Shown piece after piece: positions 1 to 9,953 of a stretch of DNA of 64,000 nt. This stretch comes from Hofstenia miamia (Eukaryota > Xenacoelomorpha > Acoela > Hofsteniidae): contig CABFPE010000030.1 of NCBI GenBank assembly GCA_900660155.1, positions 1,621,279 through 1,685,278 of the forward strand. The letters are read 5' to 3'. Position 1 is the stretch's first letter. Each line of letters starts with the position of its first letter. The notes under the pieces are model-generated. The model worked only from the letters and a program-made list of their open reading frames with translations. It searched no databases and had not been told where the DNA came from. The position numbers and the translations under genes were made by a program.

Positions 1-61
1 CAAATAACATCTAGACTCACATTTAGTGCGTAAACCTGTTGCAATTTCTGGTAAGGTTTTC

Positions 62-354
62 TGTCTGACCCATCGGAAGAATGTATATTTTCAAATCAAT
101 TTTTAAATTAACAGAGTATAAGCTCTGCGATCAATATTTAACAGTAGGATAACTGATGGTTTAGAATCAAAGTTGATAGAGGCAGTGGCTTTTTTATGGG
201 ATGTCTCGATTCCTGTTATAAGAACAGGGATCTAAAGAAGAAAACCTTATATATATATATCGCTCTCGGAATTCTAGAATATTGATCGCAGAGCTTATAC
301 TCTGTTAATTTAAAAATTGATTTGAAAATAGACATTCTTCCGATGGGTCAGACA
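62..354. repeat. Foldback / MITE-like element with ~77-bp inverted arms
   Basis: The stretch 62-139 is repeated as its reverse complement at 278-354 with about one mismatch over roughly 77 bases. Both arms share, for example, the TCTGACCCATCGGAAGAATG end and the CTCTGCGATCAAT inner edge. The ~138-bp loop between them holds a short TA run and no coding signal. Long near-perfect arms around a short non-coding loop are typical of foldback elements or MITEs. I see no convincing target-site duplication, so the superfamily is open. The high arm identity suggests a young insertion or conversion between the arms. Confidence 0.75.
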
Positions 355-684
355 TTGTAATTATTTTGCTTGAAAGAATTAGGTTGCTTTGGGATTTGTT
401 TTTGTTTCAATTCGAAGCAAGTCAATTCTAAATAAACATAACTGAGATCGCTATTTTTTCACATTTACTTATCCTCTATTCCAATTAGAAGCATAACAAT
501 TTTACTCACATAGAATATATTTAATTATTTAGTACTAAACAAAGTGCAAAAAATCAAGATTTCATTAAACACATCACTATAATTTCGGCTAAAAATATGA
601 TCAATTTAGTTGTTAACTTTGATTAGTAATATTGACTAATTTGTGTTAAATCGCGGTACAATAGTTAATTAATTTCATTCGAAA

Positions 685-888
685 TCATGCATGTCTCATG
701 TTTTGGGTGTTTACACGGTGACACGAGACATAAGACACTCGAGAAAATCAAAATCTTTTGATATTCGAATGTTTTTCAAGTGCTCTACTTGAGTGGTTGA
801 ATGTCGCGTGTTTTGGGTGTTTAGACGTGACATTCGCTCATTGAAAACACAAGACATGCATGTCTCATGTCACGTGTAAACGGGGTAT
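685..888. repeat. MITE-like block of direct and inverted subrepeats
   Basis: A unit reading roughly TCATGTTTTGGGTGTTTACACG occurs at 693-720 and again, diverged, at 805-828 in the same orientation. A third copy lies inverted at the right end, where CATGTCACGTGTAAAC pairs with GTTTACACGGTGACA near the left. CATGCATGTCTCATG also occurs directly at 685-699 and 856-870. No ORF is present. This looks like a small non-autonomous element built from subterminal repeats. Its borders are approximate and no target duplication is clear. Confidence 0.5.
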
Positions 889-1164
889 AATGGCCTCTCA
901 ATTATTTTCTACTCTGCTGCAATTGGACGTCCTTTCTATTTAGTTGTCCTTGGTATAGTATAAACCTAATGAATCTAACAACTATACTAATCATATCCCA
1001 ATTTTACGTGCCTGTATAGAAAATAAGAATTCCAGAAATAGGCGGCATGTACATGTCTGAATGTATTTTTGCAAACGGTAAAGCACATGTACAGTAAGCA
1101 AAAGGTATTGAGAAATAAAATGAAAATAATCTAAAAACAAATCAAAGCGATAACCTATAGTCTT

Positions 1165-1598
1165 TCAATATTTTGTGGGATAACCTTTGTTTTTCAACAC
1201 AGCTGAAAGTCGACGGGGCATGCTGTCCACCAACGCATGACATGTTTCTTCGGTAATTTCCTTGCACCAGATTTTCTTGATTGCTTCTTTTAAATCTGCG
1301 ATGTTCTTCAAATTTTCATGTGATAGCTTACTTTTTAGAATCTGCCAAAGATTCTCGATCGGATTAAGGTCGGGCGAATTACCAGGCCATTCCAACACTA
1401 CGATATTCCATTCTTGAATCCATTCTTTGACCTTGCGAGCTGAATGGCATGGGGCGTTATCATGTTGGAACACATTCGCCTCGCAAATGTCCATAAAAAT
1501 CGGCAATTTCTCCTCAAGTACTTCAATGTATTTTTGAGCATTCATGCGGCAGTTTTTAGGCAGGAATGTCAAAGCTCCTCTTCGTTTATAACTGAAAC
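1165..1598 (-). pseudogene. Tc1-like transposase, C-terminal part
   Basis: This is the C-terminal portion of a Tc1/mariner DDE transposase, which cuts and inserts the element at TA sites. The second catalytic Asp is in FQHDNAPCHSA and the catalytic Glu in SPDLNPIENLW. They are separated by 34 residues, giving the DD34E spacing of Tc1. The C-terminus MPRRLSAVLKNKG is also characteristic. The first catalytic Asp is in the separate block at 1893-2529. The two parts are separated by a TA microsatellite and about 270 bp of unrelated DNA, with a 51-bp stretch present at both edges (1548-1598 and 1893-1943). The copy is not functional as it stands. Confidence 0.85.
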
Positions 1599-1599
1599 N

Positions 1600-1625
1600 T
1601 ATATATATATATATATATATATATT
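1600..1625. repeat. (TA)n microsatellite next to a single N
   Basis: A run of about 13 TA units directly follows an undetermined base at 1599. It lies at the break inside the Tc1-like transposase, where an assembly join is possible. Confidence 0.9.
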
Positions 1626-1892
1626 AGTGTGCATGTATGTTTTAGATGCATTTTGTACTGTGATGAATATTTACATTGCTAAATTTAGTACAAAATATAG
1701 TTTCTTATTTTTCTTAATATTAACCATTAATTTGAAAACTTAAAAATGACAAAAAATATTCTTTAAATTCAGTCTTCTCTGCATTGTTGGCTTGTGCAAT
1801 ACATCTAGCCTCTAAATTTTGTCTGCTTATAACAAAGATGGTTTCTGGAAATTCCCACTTTCTTTATGCTGACTGTAAGTTGATGTAAGTGG

Positions 1893-2529
1893 CAGTTTTT
1901 AGGCAGGAATGTCAAAGCTCCTCTTCATTTATAACTGAAACAGCCCCAGACCATAATTGACTGGGGTGCTTCTTTGTTTTGACCATGAAGCGTGGATTTA
2001 ATGGAGAGCTCCCAATTGGCCGTTGAACAAACTGTTGAGTAGCTGGTGCCAAGTCAAAATTGCTTTCATCACTAAATATCACACTTCTCCACTGCTCAAG
2101 CGTCCAATCCTTGTGTGTTCGACAGAATTGTAGTCTCTTGGAAAGCATTGCCTTTGTAATTAGGGGTTTCTTTGTTGGTTTTTTAGCTTTTGAATGAAAT
2201 GAACTGACCAATCGTCGCCTGATGGTTCATGTAGACACTCCAAGGGTTGAGTGTTGATCTCTCTTGATATCTGTTGCGGTAACAAACGGATTCTTGACTG
2301 CAGCTCTATGGATTGCTGCATCATCCCGTGTTGATGTCTTGCGAGGACGCCCACTTCTCGGTAAAGGCTCGGTAGTTCCCATGACCCAATGTTTCTGCAA
2401 AGTTCTTGTAACAGCTGACTGAGACACTCCAAGGTCAGCTGCAATCTCACAATGGGTTTTCATTGTATGCATGGACAAGCTCACAATAGAGTGACGGACT
2501 GTGTCTGGTAGTTGCGCTTTCTTTGGCAT
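1893..2529 (-). pseudogene. Tc1-like transposase, N-terminal part
   Basis: Reading leftward from an ATG at 2529, the first frame gives a helix-turn-helix region (EIAADLGVSQSAVTRTLQK) followed by a GRPRKT AT-hook-like motif, as in Tc1 transposases. A frame change near 2220 is then needed. It leads to the segment with the first catalytic Asp (VIFSDESNF) and the W-rich sequence before the C-terminal part. The two frames overlap at about 2160-2230, so at least one frameshift is present. The C-terminal catalytic residues lie at 1165-1598. This is a plain DNA transposon remnant. Confidence 0.85.
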
Positions 2530-2712
2530 GATTATTAGAAATGAATTGACAATACTGCACTTCTAACGATCAAGAAGTTATGTACATGAATGCAATTCAA
2601 TTTAACCGATAGAAATCAGACCAATAGAAATAAACACAACATGAGTGAATCACTTAATTAAATGTCGTTTAGTTTTGTGTGACACCAATAAGTGTAAATC
2701 AAAGCGTATAAA

Positions 2713-3240
2713 TCAAAACATAATATTCAGAGTCCACAGAACTTGAGCACCATTAGTGCAATCATTAGAAACACGGAATAAACAACATCCAATTTCAGAA
2801 ATATTCCGTAAGAACAGAGTATCAGCAAAACCAACATGAGTACGAAAGTTTAAGCAAAATTGCTCAAAAGTATCAATTTTATCAAAAGCATCGAAATTTT
2901 CAATGTTACGGTCATCTTGCATATTAGCTCGACTTTCTGACAAAGAACGGGTTGATCGTGGTTTCGGGGACGGTGATGGCAATACACTTGACTTGACATT
3001 AAAACAACATGGGGGATCTGCTGGTCGCGTAGCGCCTTTTTTTCTAACAACATTATAACCAGGATTCCAGTGACATTCGCAAACAGCCATATTATTTGTA
3101 ATATTCTGAGAAGACCATACACGAGGAATGGCTTTCTTCCATCGTTCGCGTTCAGCATTATCAGAAGGAAATCGAAACATTTTGCAATCCTGCCTAGTGT
3201 AACCATGATTGCAATTGACGACACAACAGGATCTCGGCAT
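2713..3240 (-). CDS. THAP-domain protein (175 aa), probably transposon-derived
   Basis: The ORF starts at an ATG at 3240 with MPRSCCVVNCNHG. It carries the C2CH zinc-coordinating pattern of a THAP DNA-binding domain: CVVNC near residue 6-10, then FRFPSD, a basic RERWKKAIPR segment, VCECHW near residue 53-56, and a closing RPADPPC. THAP domains bind DNA and are found in host regulators and in P-element-like transposases. After the domain come a Ser/Pro-rich linker and a segment around DTFEQFCLNF with no family I recognise. The ORF is intact but short, and it sits beside a broken Tc1 transposase on the same strand. It could be the first exon of a larger gene, a THAP9/P-type relic, or Tc1 cargo. 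The domain call is firm; the affiliation is not. Confidence 0.7.
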   Translation of the reverse strand: MPRSCCVVNCNHGYTRQDCKMFRFPSDNAERERWKKAIPRVWSSQNITNNMAVCECHWNPGYNVVRKKGATRPADPPCCFNVKSSVLPSPSPKPRSTRSLSESRANMQDDRNIENFDAFDKIDTFEQFCLNFRTHVGFADTLFLRNISEIGCCLFRVSNDCTNGAQVLWTLNIMF

Positions 3241-3784
3241 ATTCTACATAAATAACAACAGTTTCGCAATGAGAATGGTATTGTAATGATAATTACTCAT
3301 GCAATCAACACAAAGCTGTCTAGTAATTTACGTGTACCAATCAGCTTTCAGAGAAGATAAACCCCTTTCATTTACGCGAGTAACTAAGCTCACATTATAT
3401 TTCCTGCCTCTTAATTACGATTATGAGTGTCGACTCCGCATTATTTTAAATAAACATGTTGTCACGTCCTGTAATATAGACGTCCGTGCGTATAAATCAA
3501 TAGATAAGAATCAACAAATAGGCCTTTGTAAATGCTGCGTGGAAATGTTGAACTCTATAATATTGGGTGCTCGGCTTATGTAGAAATAGACTACCATAAA
3601 TGCATATAGGCCTAAATATTCTACCTTATATATATTCTACATGCTCATAGATGTTATTAAAGGTCAATATATTGGTTGGCTTCTTCTGTACTTTTGATAT
3701 TTCTCGTTCTGAAAATGATAGAGATAGATTAACAAATATTTCAACAAAAAGATAACTTGATGCTAAACTTTTGTCCGCACTGTA

Positions 3785-4263
3785 CCTACGATCTCAACTG
3801 AACACTCTGAATAGAATATTGGTTTCTGAAAATAAGCAACTTTCAGCTACATTTAATCATGTTTTAATTTATTATTTTTGGATGTTTTCCACACTTTCTT
3901 GTGTGACTATTATTCTATTCAATTTATTTTGAAATGAATTTATTGAACCTAATGGAAACTATCATTAGACAGAAATCTTTGAAAAATACTTGTATCATTG
4001 TTCATTATGTTTGGATCAATTATCTATGTTGCTGATTATTCTTTGGGCAACAAGGCCTATTTAGATTGAGTTATTTTATCCTATTTACATCACTTAATTA
4101 AAGACATTTGTCGCGCAATATAGGTAATTATATTTTTATACAAATTAACGTTTTACATTATATCTATGACAATCAACGATGATTTAATTCTCTGCGCTAT
4201 TTTCATTTTAGATGCATCTAAATTTAGTTTTTTTTAAAAATTATTAATGACATTATTCTTTAG
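3785..4263. other. Non-coding stretch upstream of the first visible SMC5 exon
   Basis: AT-rich sequence with no supported ORF or repeat. Its 3' end is an SMC5 intron ending in TTCTTTAG. Confidence 0.5.
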
Positions 4264-4457
4264 AATACGCACATGGAGATTACAAATTGAACAATTTAAA
4301 GAAGAAATTAAGAATGTATTGCCAAACGAACGTCTCGACAACGAAATTTCTACTATTGCGTCATCTATTGAAACACTTGTGAGGAAGAAGGCGCGATTAG
4401 ACTCTGAGATCATTGAAAATCAGACGTATTCTGTTCAAGATCAGCGAAAGCTGAACG
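4264..4457 (+). CDS. SMC5: SMC5 exon: end of the N-terminal coiled coil
   Basis: SMC5 pairs with SMC6 and the NSE subunits in a ring-shaped ATPase that handles recombination intermediates and stalled forks in the nucleus. This exon begins after TTCTTTAG with one base completing an earlier codon. It encodes 64 residues of heptad-rich, charged helix (IEQFKEEIKNVLPNERL, then KKARLDSEIIENQ) and ends with one base of the next codon before GTAGCG. That phase fits the exon at 4852 exactly. The sequence alone is generic coiled coil. The identification rests on the chain leading into the hinge exons at 4852, 9840 and 18080. Earlier exons with the Walker A head lie left of the window. Confidence 0.75.
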
Positions 4458-4851
4458 GTAGCGCTATTTTAGTATTTTATAAAGTCCTCATGAACAAGTT
4501 TGCAGAAAAATTTATTGGCTGCTATATTTTGTTCCGTTGTTTTTTTCATCCAGAGGAAACCTTAAGGTGTAAGTAAAAAAGTATACATTGGAGGTAACCG
4601 TACACTTGTCAGAAAGATTTTTGCCCGTTCACTTCATTACAGTCGATTTTTAATTTTACGGATATACCCAATGACGAATACCATGCTAGTGGCAGTTGGG
4701 TCTGAAATTCCAACCTTCAACTCCAGTTTAAAATCATCATTTAGTTGTGCAATTTGATTTCACTCAATCCTACTTTTAGAATGTTAATTGTAAAGCCATT
4801 GAATGTTGCATATTAAATTCAAAACCATGCTGATTACTGTGTTAACTTCAG

Positions 4852-5018
4852 GTACTTGTTTAGAATTGAAGGAAGTTCAAAATAGATTAAACAATGTAAC
4901 CAATCAAAAGTTAGAGATTCTTAGACGTACCAACCACGATGCCTATGATGCCTGTATGTGGCTGAAACAGAACAGAGCGCTTTTTAATCGACCTGTTTAT
5001 GAGAGTATGATGATAAAC
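4852..5018 (+). CDS. SMC5: SMC5 exon: coiled coil into hinge
   Basis: The exon lies between AACTTCAG and GTAAGT. Two bases complete the codon left open at 4457, and it ends in phase 0. The first part continues the coiled coil (ELKEVQNRLNNVTNQK). The second part, HDAYDACMWLKQNRALF then NRPVYESMMIN, matches the start of the SMC5 hinge, where vertebrate SMC5 has a W-L-x-x-N-R segment followed by a conserved P-I/M and an I-N. The hinge joins the two arms and contacts the SMC6 hinge. The following intron (4.8 kb) holds an old reverse-transcriptase element on the opposite strand. Confidence 0.88.
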
Positions 5019-5202
5019 GTAAGTGTTATGCTATTGGTTTTCTAGGTTTTTTAGTTTTCTCTTTAATTTACTTCTTTAATTACGTATATATTTGATGGAA
5101 ATTGATACAACTCTCTCCGTGAATAACCCGTGGCCAACCGTAAATCAACAGATTTACTTGCAAAAATCCTGAAAAGGTATTAGTTTTTTCATAAATATTA
5201 TT

Positions 5203-6699
5203 TTAGCCATAATAATTAAGCTGGTCGATATTCACTTTTTGAATTTTGCTCACTTCGTTATTAATGGGGCTTGGATACATAAGGACGGAAATATAAAATC
5301 TAACGCGTTCCCGTCTCTCACTTACGCCCCAACGAGAATTACTCATGGCTGGCATTCTGGCAATGAATCTTACAACAATCACAGGAAAGTTGCAGGAGAG
5401 GATTTTAGGCCACTTTGCATTCGCCTGGCCGTTGTTTGCACCATGGGGATGAACTGAAACTCCGAGACATTGAATACTAGTATAATGTTGTCCACATGAC
5501 CCCAAAAGAGCTACAATGGGTTTTGAGTGGTGCGAGGAGATAATTAAGGAACATCTGACAAATGAATGGCGAGATGGGAAGTCCCATTGGTAGCTTGGTG
5601 AATTGGTATCTAGTGCCGTCCGGTGCCAAAAACATATTTTGTACCATTGTGTAGGATCCAGTTCGAGGTGATAGAAAGCCGATTTGAGATCGAGCGTAAT
5701 CATGACGTGATTCTTTGGTATGAACGACTTCCTAATAACTGTTGGAAACGACGGTAAGTAGTATGCAGGGTGACGGGAAATTCTAGTAACAGGGCTAAAG
5801 TCTATGACCAAACGTACTTTCGAAGAGTTCGTGGGCACCGCAAAACATTGAAACACAAAAGGCGAGCGAGCCGCTTTGCGAATTATGCCTGCTTTGAAAA
5901 GCGCTTCGATTTGTGCCATGATGTGAGCATACATGATAGGAGACTGTATCCTAGGCTTCTTGACGACATAAAGCCGAAATTTGCTATATGTGATGTAGGC
6001 TGATTTGATAGAGGACAGATGCTCTGGTAACGGGTGATGTGACTCTAAACGTTGCCAATCTACTGAGATCGAAGGGAACACATAGTTCGGTTGTGCACTG
6101 GGATCCAACTGTGATGTTTGATCTGAAATTCCTGATGGAAATTCCATATTTTCCAGTTCTGAGTCCATTTCTTGTTCCTGGTTGTCTTCATCCTCAATAT
6201 GTTCTTCCTCTTGCTGATCTTCTAATGATAGACGATGCCGTGCGAGGAATTGTGCCAAGAGAAACAGGATCTGCCGATGCGGTAGATGTGTCAGGGACAC
6301 GTAGTAGTCTAGAAAGTTTTGCTGCGCCGACACTGGTAGACGTATTGCGAGTTCATTTACACGTTGTAAGAAAGCCAAATCTATCACTGGACGAGCGTTC
6401 TCTGGATCAGGTACTGATATAGTGGTATTAAACGAAACCTGCGTGGATGATAATAAGGCGTCTATTACTGGGGCCAAAGGCGAACTTGGTATATCATCAT
6501 AGAAAGAGCTCTCTGGTGCTAAGATAGTAGAGTCCAAACTGTTATCGCGGCCTAGTACGGGACCAGGACTTACTGTACCTTTAAAGAATGAGCTGTCTTG
6601 TGAAGATAAGGTAAAGTTAAGTAACGGAGAAATAGGAGAGCTATTCCTTTGCGGGCTGCTGGTTAGTCTTCTTCTTCCGTTTCTGTTTGTTCTGCTCAA
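5203..6699 (-). pseudogene. Old retroelement reverse-transcriptase gene (fossil)
   Basis: A long reverse-strand reading segment has a Ser/Pro-rich and then acidic N-terminal half and a recognisable reverse-transcriptase core. RT motif 2 reads VRLVIDFSPVTR, and the catalytic-aspartate motif reads ITLDLKSAFYHLEL. This wording (RLVIDFS with D-x-x-S-AFYH) recalls DIRS-like and hepadnavirus-like RTs more than LINE RTs. Family placement needs a profile search. No terminal repeats were recognised, so the borders are those of the coding signal only. The copy looks broken and old. It lies antisense inside an SMC5 intron and has no evident host role. Confidence 0.65.
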
Positions 6700-9600
6700 G
6701 ACTGAATTTTTTTTAGTTATTATGTTTGATCCAATAAAAGTTCATTATCACATTTTGAGTATCAAAAAATTTTACTTCTCAATGTGCATTTTGTGTTTAT
6801 TGGAAAATATACTTTATATTACATGTAGTTGTGGATGATTAATTTCTAAGGGATAATCAGTTTTAACACAAGATGGCGTTTGTTATTAGAAAATAGTTGC
6901 AATTATTTTATGCAAATGAACGTTTGGTATTTTGGTAGAAGGTAAATATTCGTGCTTCAACTTAACAAGGTATATTTTGGAGGTGGTCGTTAATTGCAAT
7001 GCCATTTCAATTTCATTTTCATGTTTTCTTCGATTGGTCCAGGATGTTGAGAGTTTAAGTTTGAAGCTATTGTAATTACTAGGGCTATTTTCTGTTGCAA
7101 TATAAAACTGGAAATGTTGCAGTTAACATAATTGAAAGTTGCAAAATGTTACAAAAATTGTATTGATAAATAGCATTGATTAAACATTTTCCAAAAACAC
7201 TATTACAAAAGCAAGTTTTAATATGAAGAAACATTTTACAATAAATTTATTGTGTTCTTTTAAAAAGTTTGTGAGGCAAGGATTCTGTTAAGCAGAGCAA
7301 GACTAAATGTTACGCGGAGTGCATTGAAATTCTTTGGGGGCAACTCTGGCTGCTCTTCTTTTCTTTCGGCATTGACTATATCGATTAAGAAAGATACAAT
7401 GTAAATACATTTAAGTATGAATGACAGCAACGTCTATGGTACCAATTTAATTATTCATTTGCAAACTTGCAAACTTATTTGTTATTTTGTGAATGTGTAC
7501 ATAAATTTGAATGTGTAAATAAATCCGCCCTCTGGATGAGATGTGCATTATTCTCAATTACAAAAATTAAAATACAGGGTTTTCAACATCAAATTTAATG
7601 AAATTTTGCAGTATATTAGGCTGTAATTATTCTTCGAAAGTTGCGAAATGTTGTATTTTGGTTGCAATAAACACTCTAAATTGCCGTGCACACTAATACT
7701 GGGGAAGTAATTTTCGTGTGTTTCACCTGAAAGCAAGTTCATACAGCAATGTCGCAAAAAGTTGCAAAAAGTTCGCTAGTAATTGGTATATTTTTCGTAG
7801 TAGTCGTATTAGTAGTATGTAGCGAATGCGATCATTTGTTTAAAGATCAATTAAAAATCAATTATCAAATGGTTTCTATTTAATCGAAATTTTTCAGTAA
7901 TATAATTTGCAACCACTCTTTTATTTATTACGTATAACTCTTTTGAATTCAAAGCAGCTTTCAAGAGATTAAAATTCAATAAAGGTAATACAACCGTCAT
8001 GTACACAAAGGATTTTTGCGAAAGCAACTGCTATTATTCCACATAATGTTCAGTTATAATTACCAATATAATTTGTTGCATTTTATAAATAATTGCCGAT
8101 TATTTCTACCTTTATATAGTCCAATATTCAATCTCGAGAACCGGCGGTATACCGTAATCATTGTTTATGAGTTAACATTATATGTATGTGTCTGTGTATA
8201 TATACAAAGTGTTAAATCAAGAGAACGATTTTCAAGCATCTCTAATGTATAAAATTAATGGCTGATTCCGATGATGGGATGTATTTATGGGATAAATAAT
8301 GTGTACAATAATATTAATAAATAAACAGTTTTTAACACATTCAAATACAGAAACTTATGATTGCGTGAAACCCGAATACATATTGTATTTTGAATAAACA
8401 TCAACTTTCTCTTTTCGCATTTTGTTCCTTATTGTACATGTGTTTAAATTCTATGACATAGCTCTAAGACAGCTGTACCAATTGAAAATGTAGGCGATCT
8501 ATTCTACCAATCTCCTTGAGTGAACATATCCAATATTGTTTTGAATAATAGACTTTATTGAAAGAATTTAAGTTTCTTCAATTATGAGTGTTGATAAAAT
8601 TTTAAATTCATTCCTAGCCCTATAAATATTGCACAAACATTACATACACTAAAACGTTGTAAATAAAGCTTGGAGGCATTTTTTGTGTGGTATTTTAGAA
8701 TGCCGTTAAATGCCGACTTTCTACTTATCACAAGAAATTATGCGCAGCAGTATATTTTGAAATGATATCAACGAGCAACATCGAATTGATATCGTTTAAA
8801 ATTCAGGAAATATTTCCTCGCTTTTAAATATTTAATTAGGCTAATTAGAAGATCACAGTAAAAATGTTTGGTCAAATGTGCTTATTAAGGTTCTGTGTAT
8901 TCATTTTTCATTTTTATGAAATTGCGATTACAATTAAAAACACTCACTTTGTATGTGAAACATGTCGGGGTTGCATTAAATAATTTGCATGCCATCCTGT
9001 GATTTACAATGATATAACTTTGGTGTGTCCATTTACTATAAACCAACTGTGAGTTGTTTTAAATGGAACTTGACAGACACACATACACTTACTGAATCGC
9101 GATTTTTGAACCTGGACTTGGTTTGAGTGTAGAATATTCTATTAAAAGTCTTTTTTTTAAAACCGTGATCTTAATACCAAGATTTTCCAAATTAAAAATT
9201 GTTTCAATTTACTTAACGGCAGTGCAGAACTATAAAAAAATAGAATTTCATATGGAACCATCATTCTTTGGAAGATTGTCTACATACATCTTTCGTTACA
9301 CTAAGAGTAACGTAACAACATTTTTCTTTTATTATTTGGAATGTGAATTTAGTTGCAACTATATTTAAGGATGCGCTATTTAAATAACTATAAGACAGTT
9401 TTGTATACTGCACTATAGAAGTGTTTAGAATTCGATAATCATATGAAACTATCTTATATGAGTTTTATGGTATTCGAAATGCAGTAAGAACTTAATATTA
9501 CCTTAAAATCGGATTTGCTGTGCCCAAAAATGATTTCGTTTACAATTTTCTTACAATTGAATGGCAATAATGATAGAGTCCTGCTGGACTGGTCAACTTA

Positions 9601-9839
9601 CTGGTCTTTAATCGGTTCTGCGAGACCAAGAACGGAACCAACCTTTCAATTTCAATGCGTCCGTTTGACTAAGTTCAAATGTTCTAAGTACTTTAGTACT
9701 CTAACTATTTTAAGTTTTTCACTATTTCATTTGCGGTTGAATTTATTTTGTTAAACAATTACAGTATACTAGGGTGATAATATTCCTTAAAATGTTTTTA
9801 CTTTCGCTTCAACGACTTCCATTATTTTCTTCAATTTAG
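6700..9839. other. SMC5 intron, remainder
   Basis: About 3.1 kb of AT-rich intron. No ORF with coding character, tRNA or clear mobile element was recognised. The short ORFs here are low-complexity. The polypyrimidine tract and AG of the next exon lie at its end (CTTCAATTTAG). Confidence 0.5.
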
Positions 9840-9953
9840 TTGAATGTCAAAGATCCCACCATGGCGAAATATGTTGAACATCGAATTCATTCCAGGGATT
9901 TGTTTGCATTTCTTTTCGAAACTAAAGAGGACCTTCAAACTTTTGTTAAAGAG
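9840..9953 (+). CDS. SMC5: SMC5 exon: hinge core
   Basis: A phase 0 to phase 0 exon of 38 codons between TCAATTTAG and GTATTC. It encodes LNVKDPTMAKYVEHRIHS, RDLFAFLFETKEDLQ and TFVKE. This matches the most conserved stretch of the SMC5 hinge: an I-N-x-K-D motif, then A-K-Y-x-E, then L-x-A-F-x-F-E-x-x-E-D. This exon most firmly identifies the gene as SMC5 rather than another SMC. The next exon is 8.1 kb away at 18080, and the intron holds LINE copies on the opposite strand. Confidence 0.93.

Larger units (their letters stand above)
1092..3782 (-). mobile_element. Putative Tc1-like element span (ends uncertain)
   Basis: A TA-flanked CAGT end (TACAGTAAGCAAAAG, CAGT from 1092) lies on the 3' side of the Tc1-like transposase remnant. 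A TA-flanked Tc1-type end in the opposite orientation (ACTTTTGTCCGCACTGTA) finishes at 3782. The two ends agree in CAGT and the following AAAAG block but are not closely matched, so they may belong to two different copies. If they are one element, it carries both a transposase (1165-2529) and a THAP ORF (2713-3240), which would be unusual for Tc1. Confidence 0.3.

Noticed and set aside
5239-6422. Plus-strand ORFs inside the 5.2-6.7 kb element
   Set aside because: They are antisense shadows of the reverse-transcriptase reading on the minus strand.
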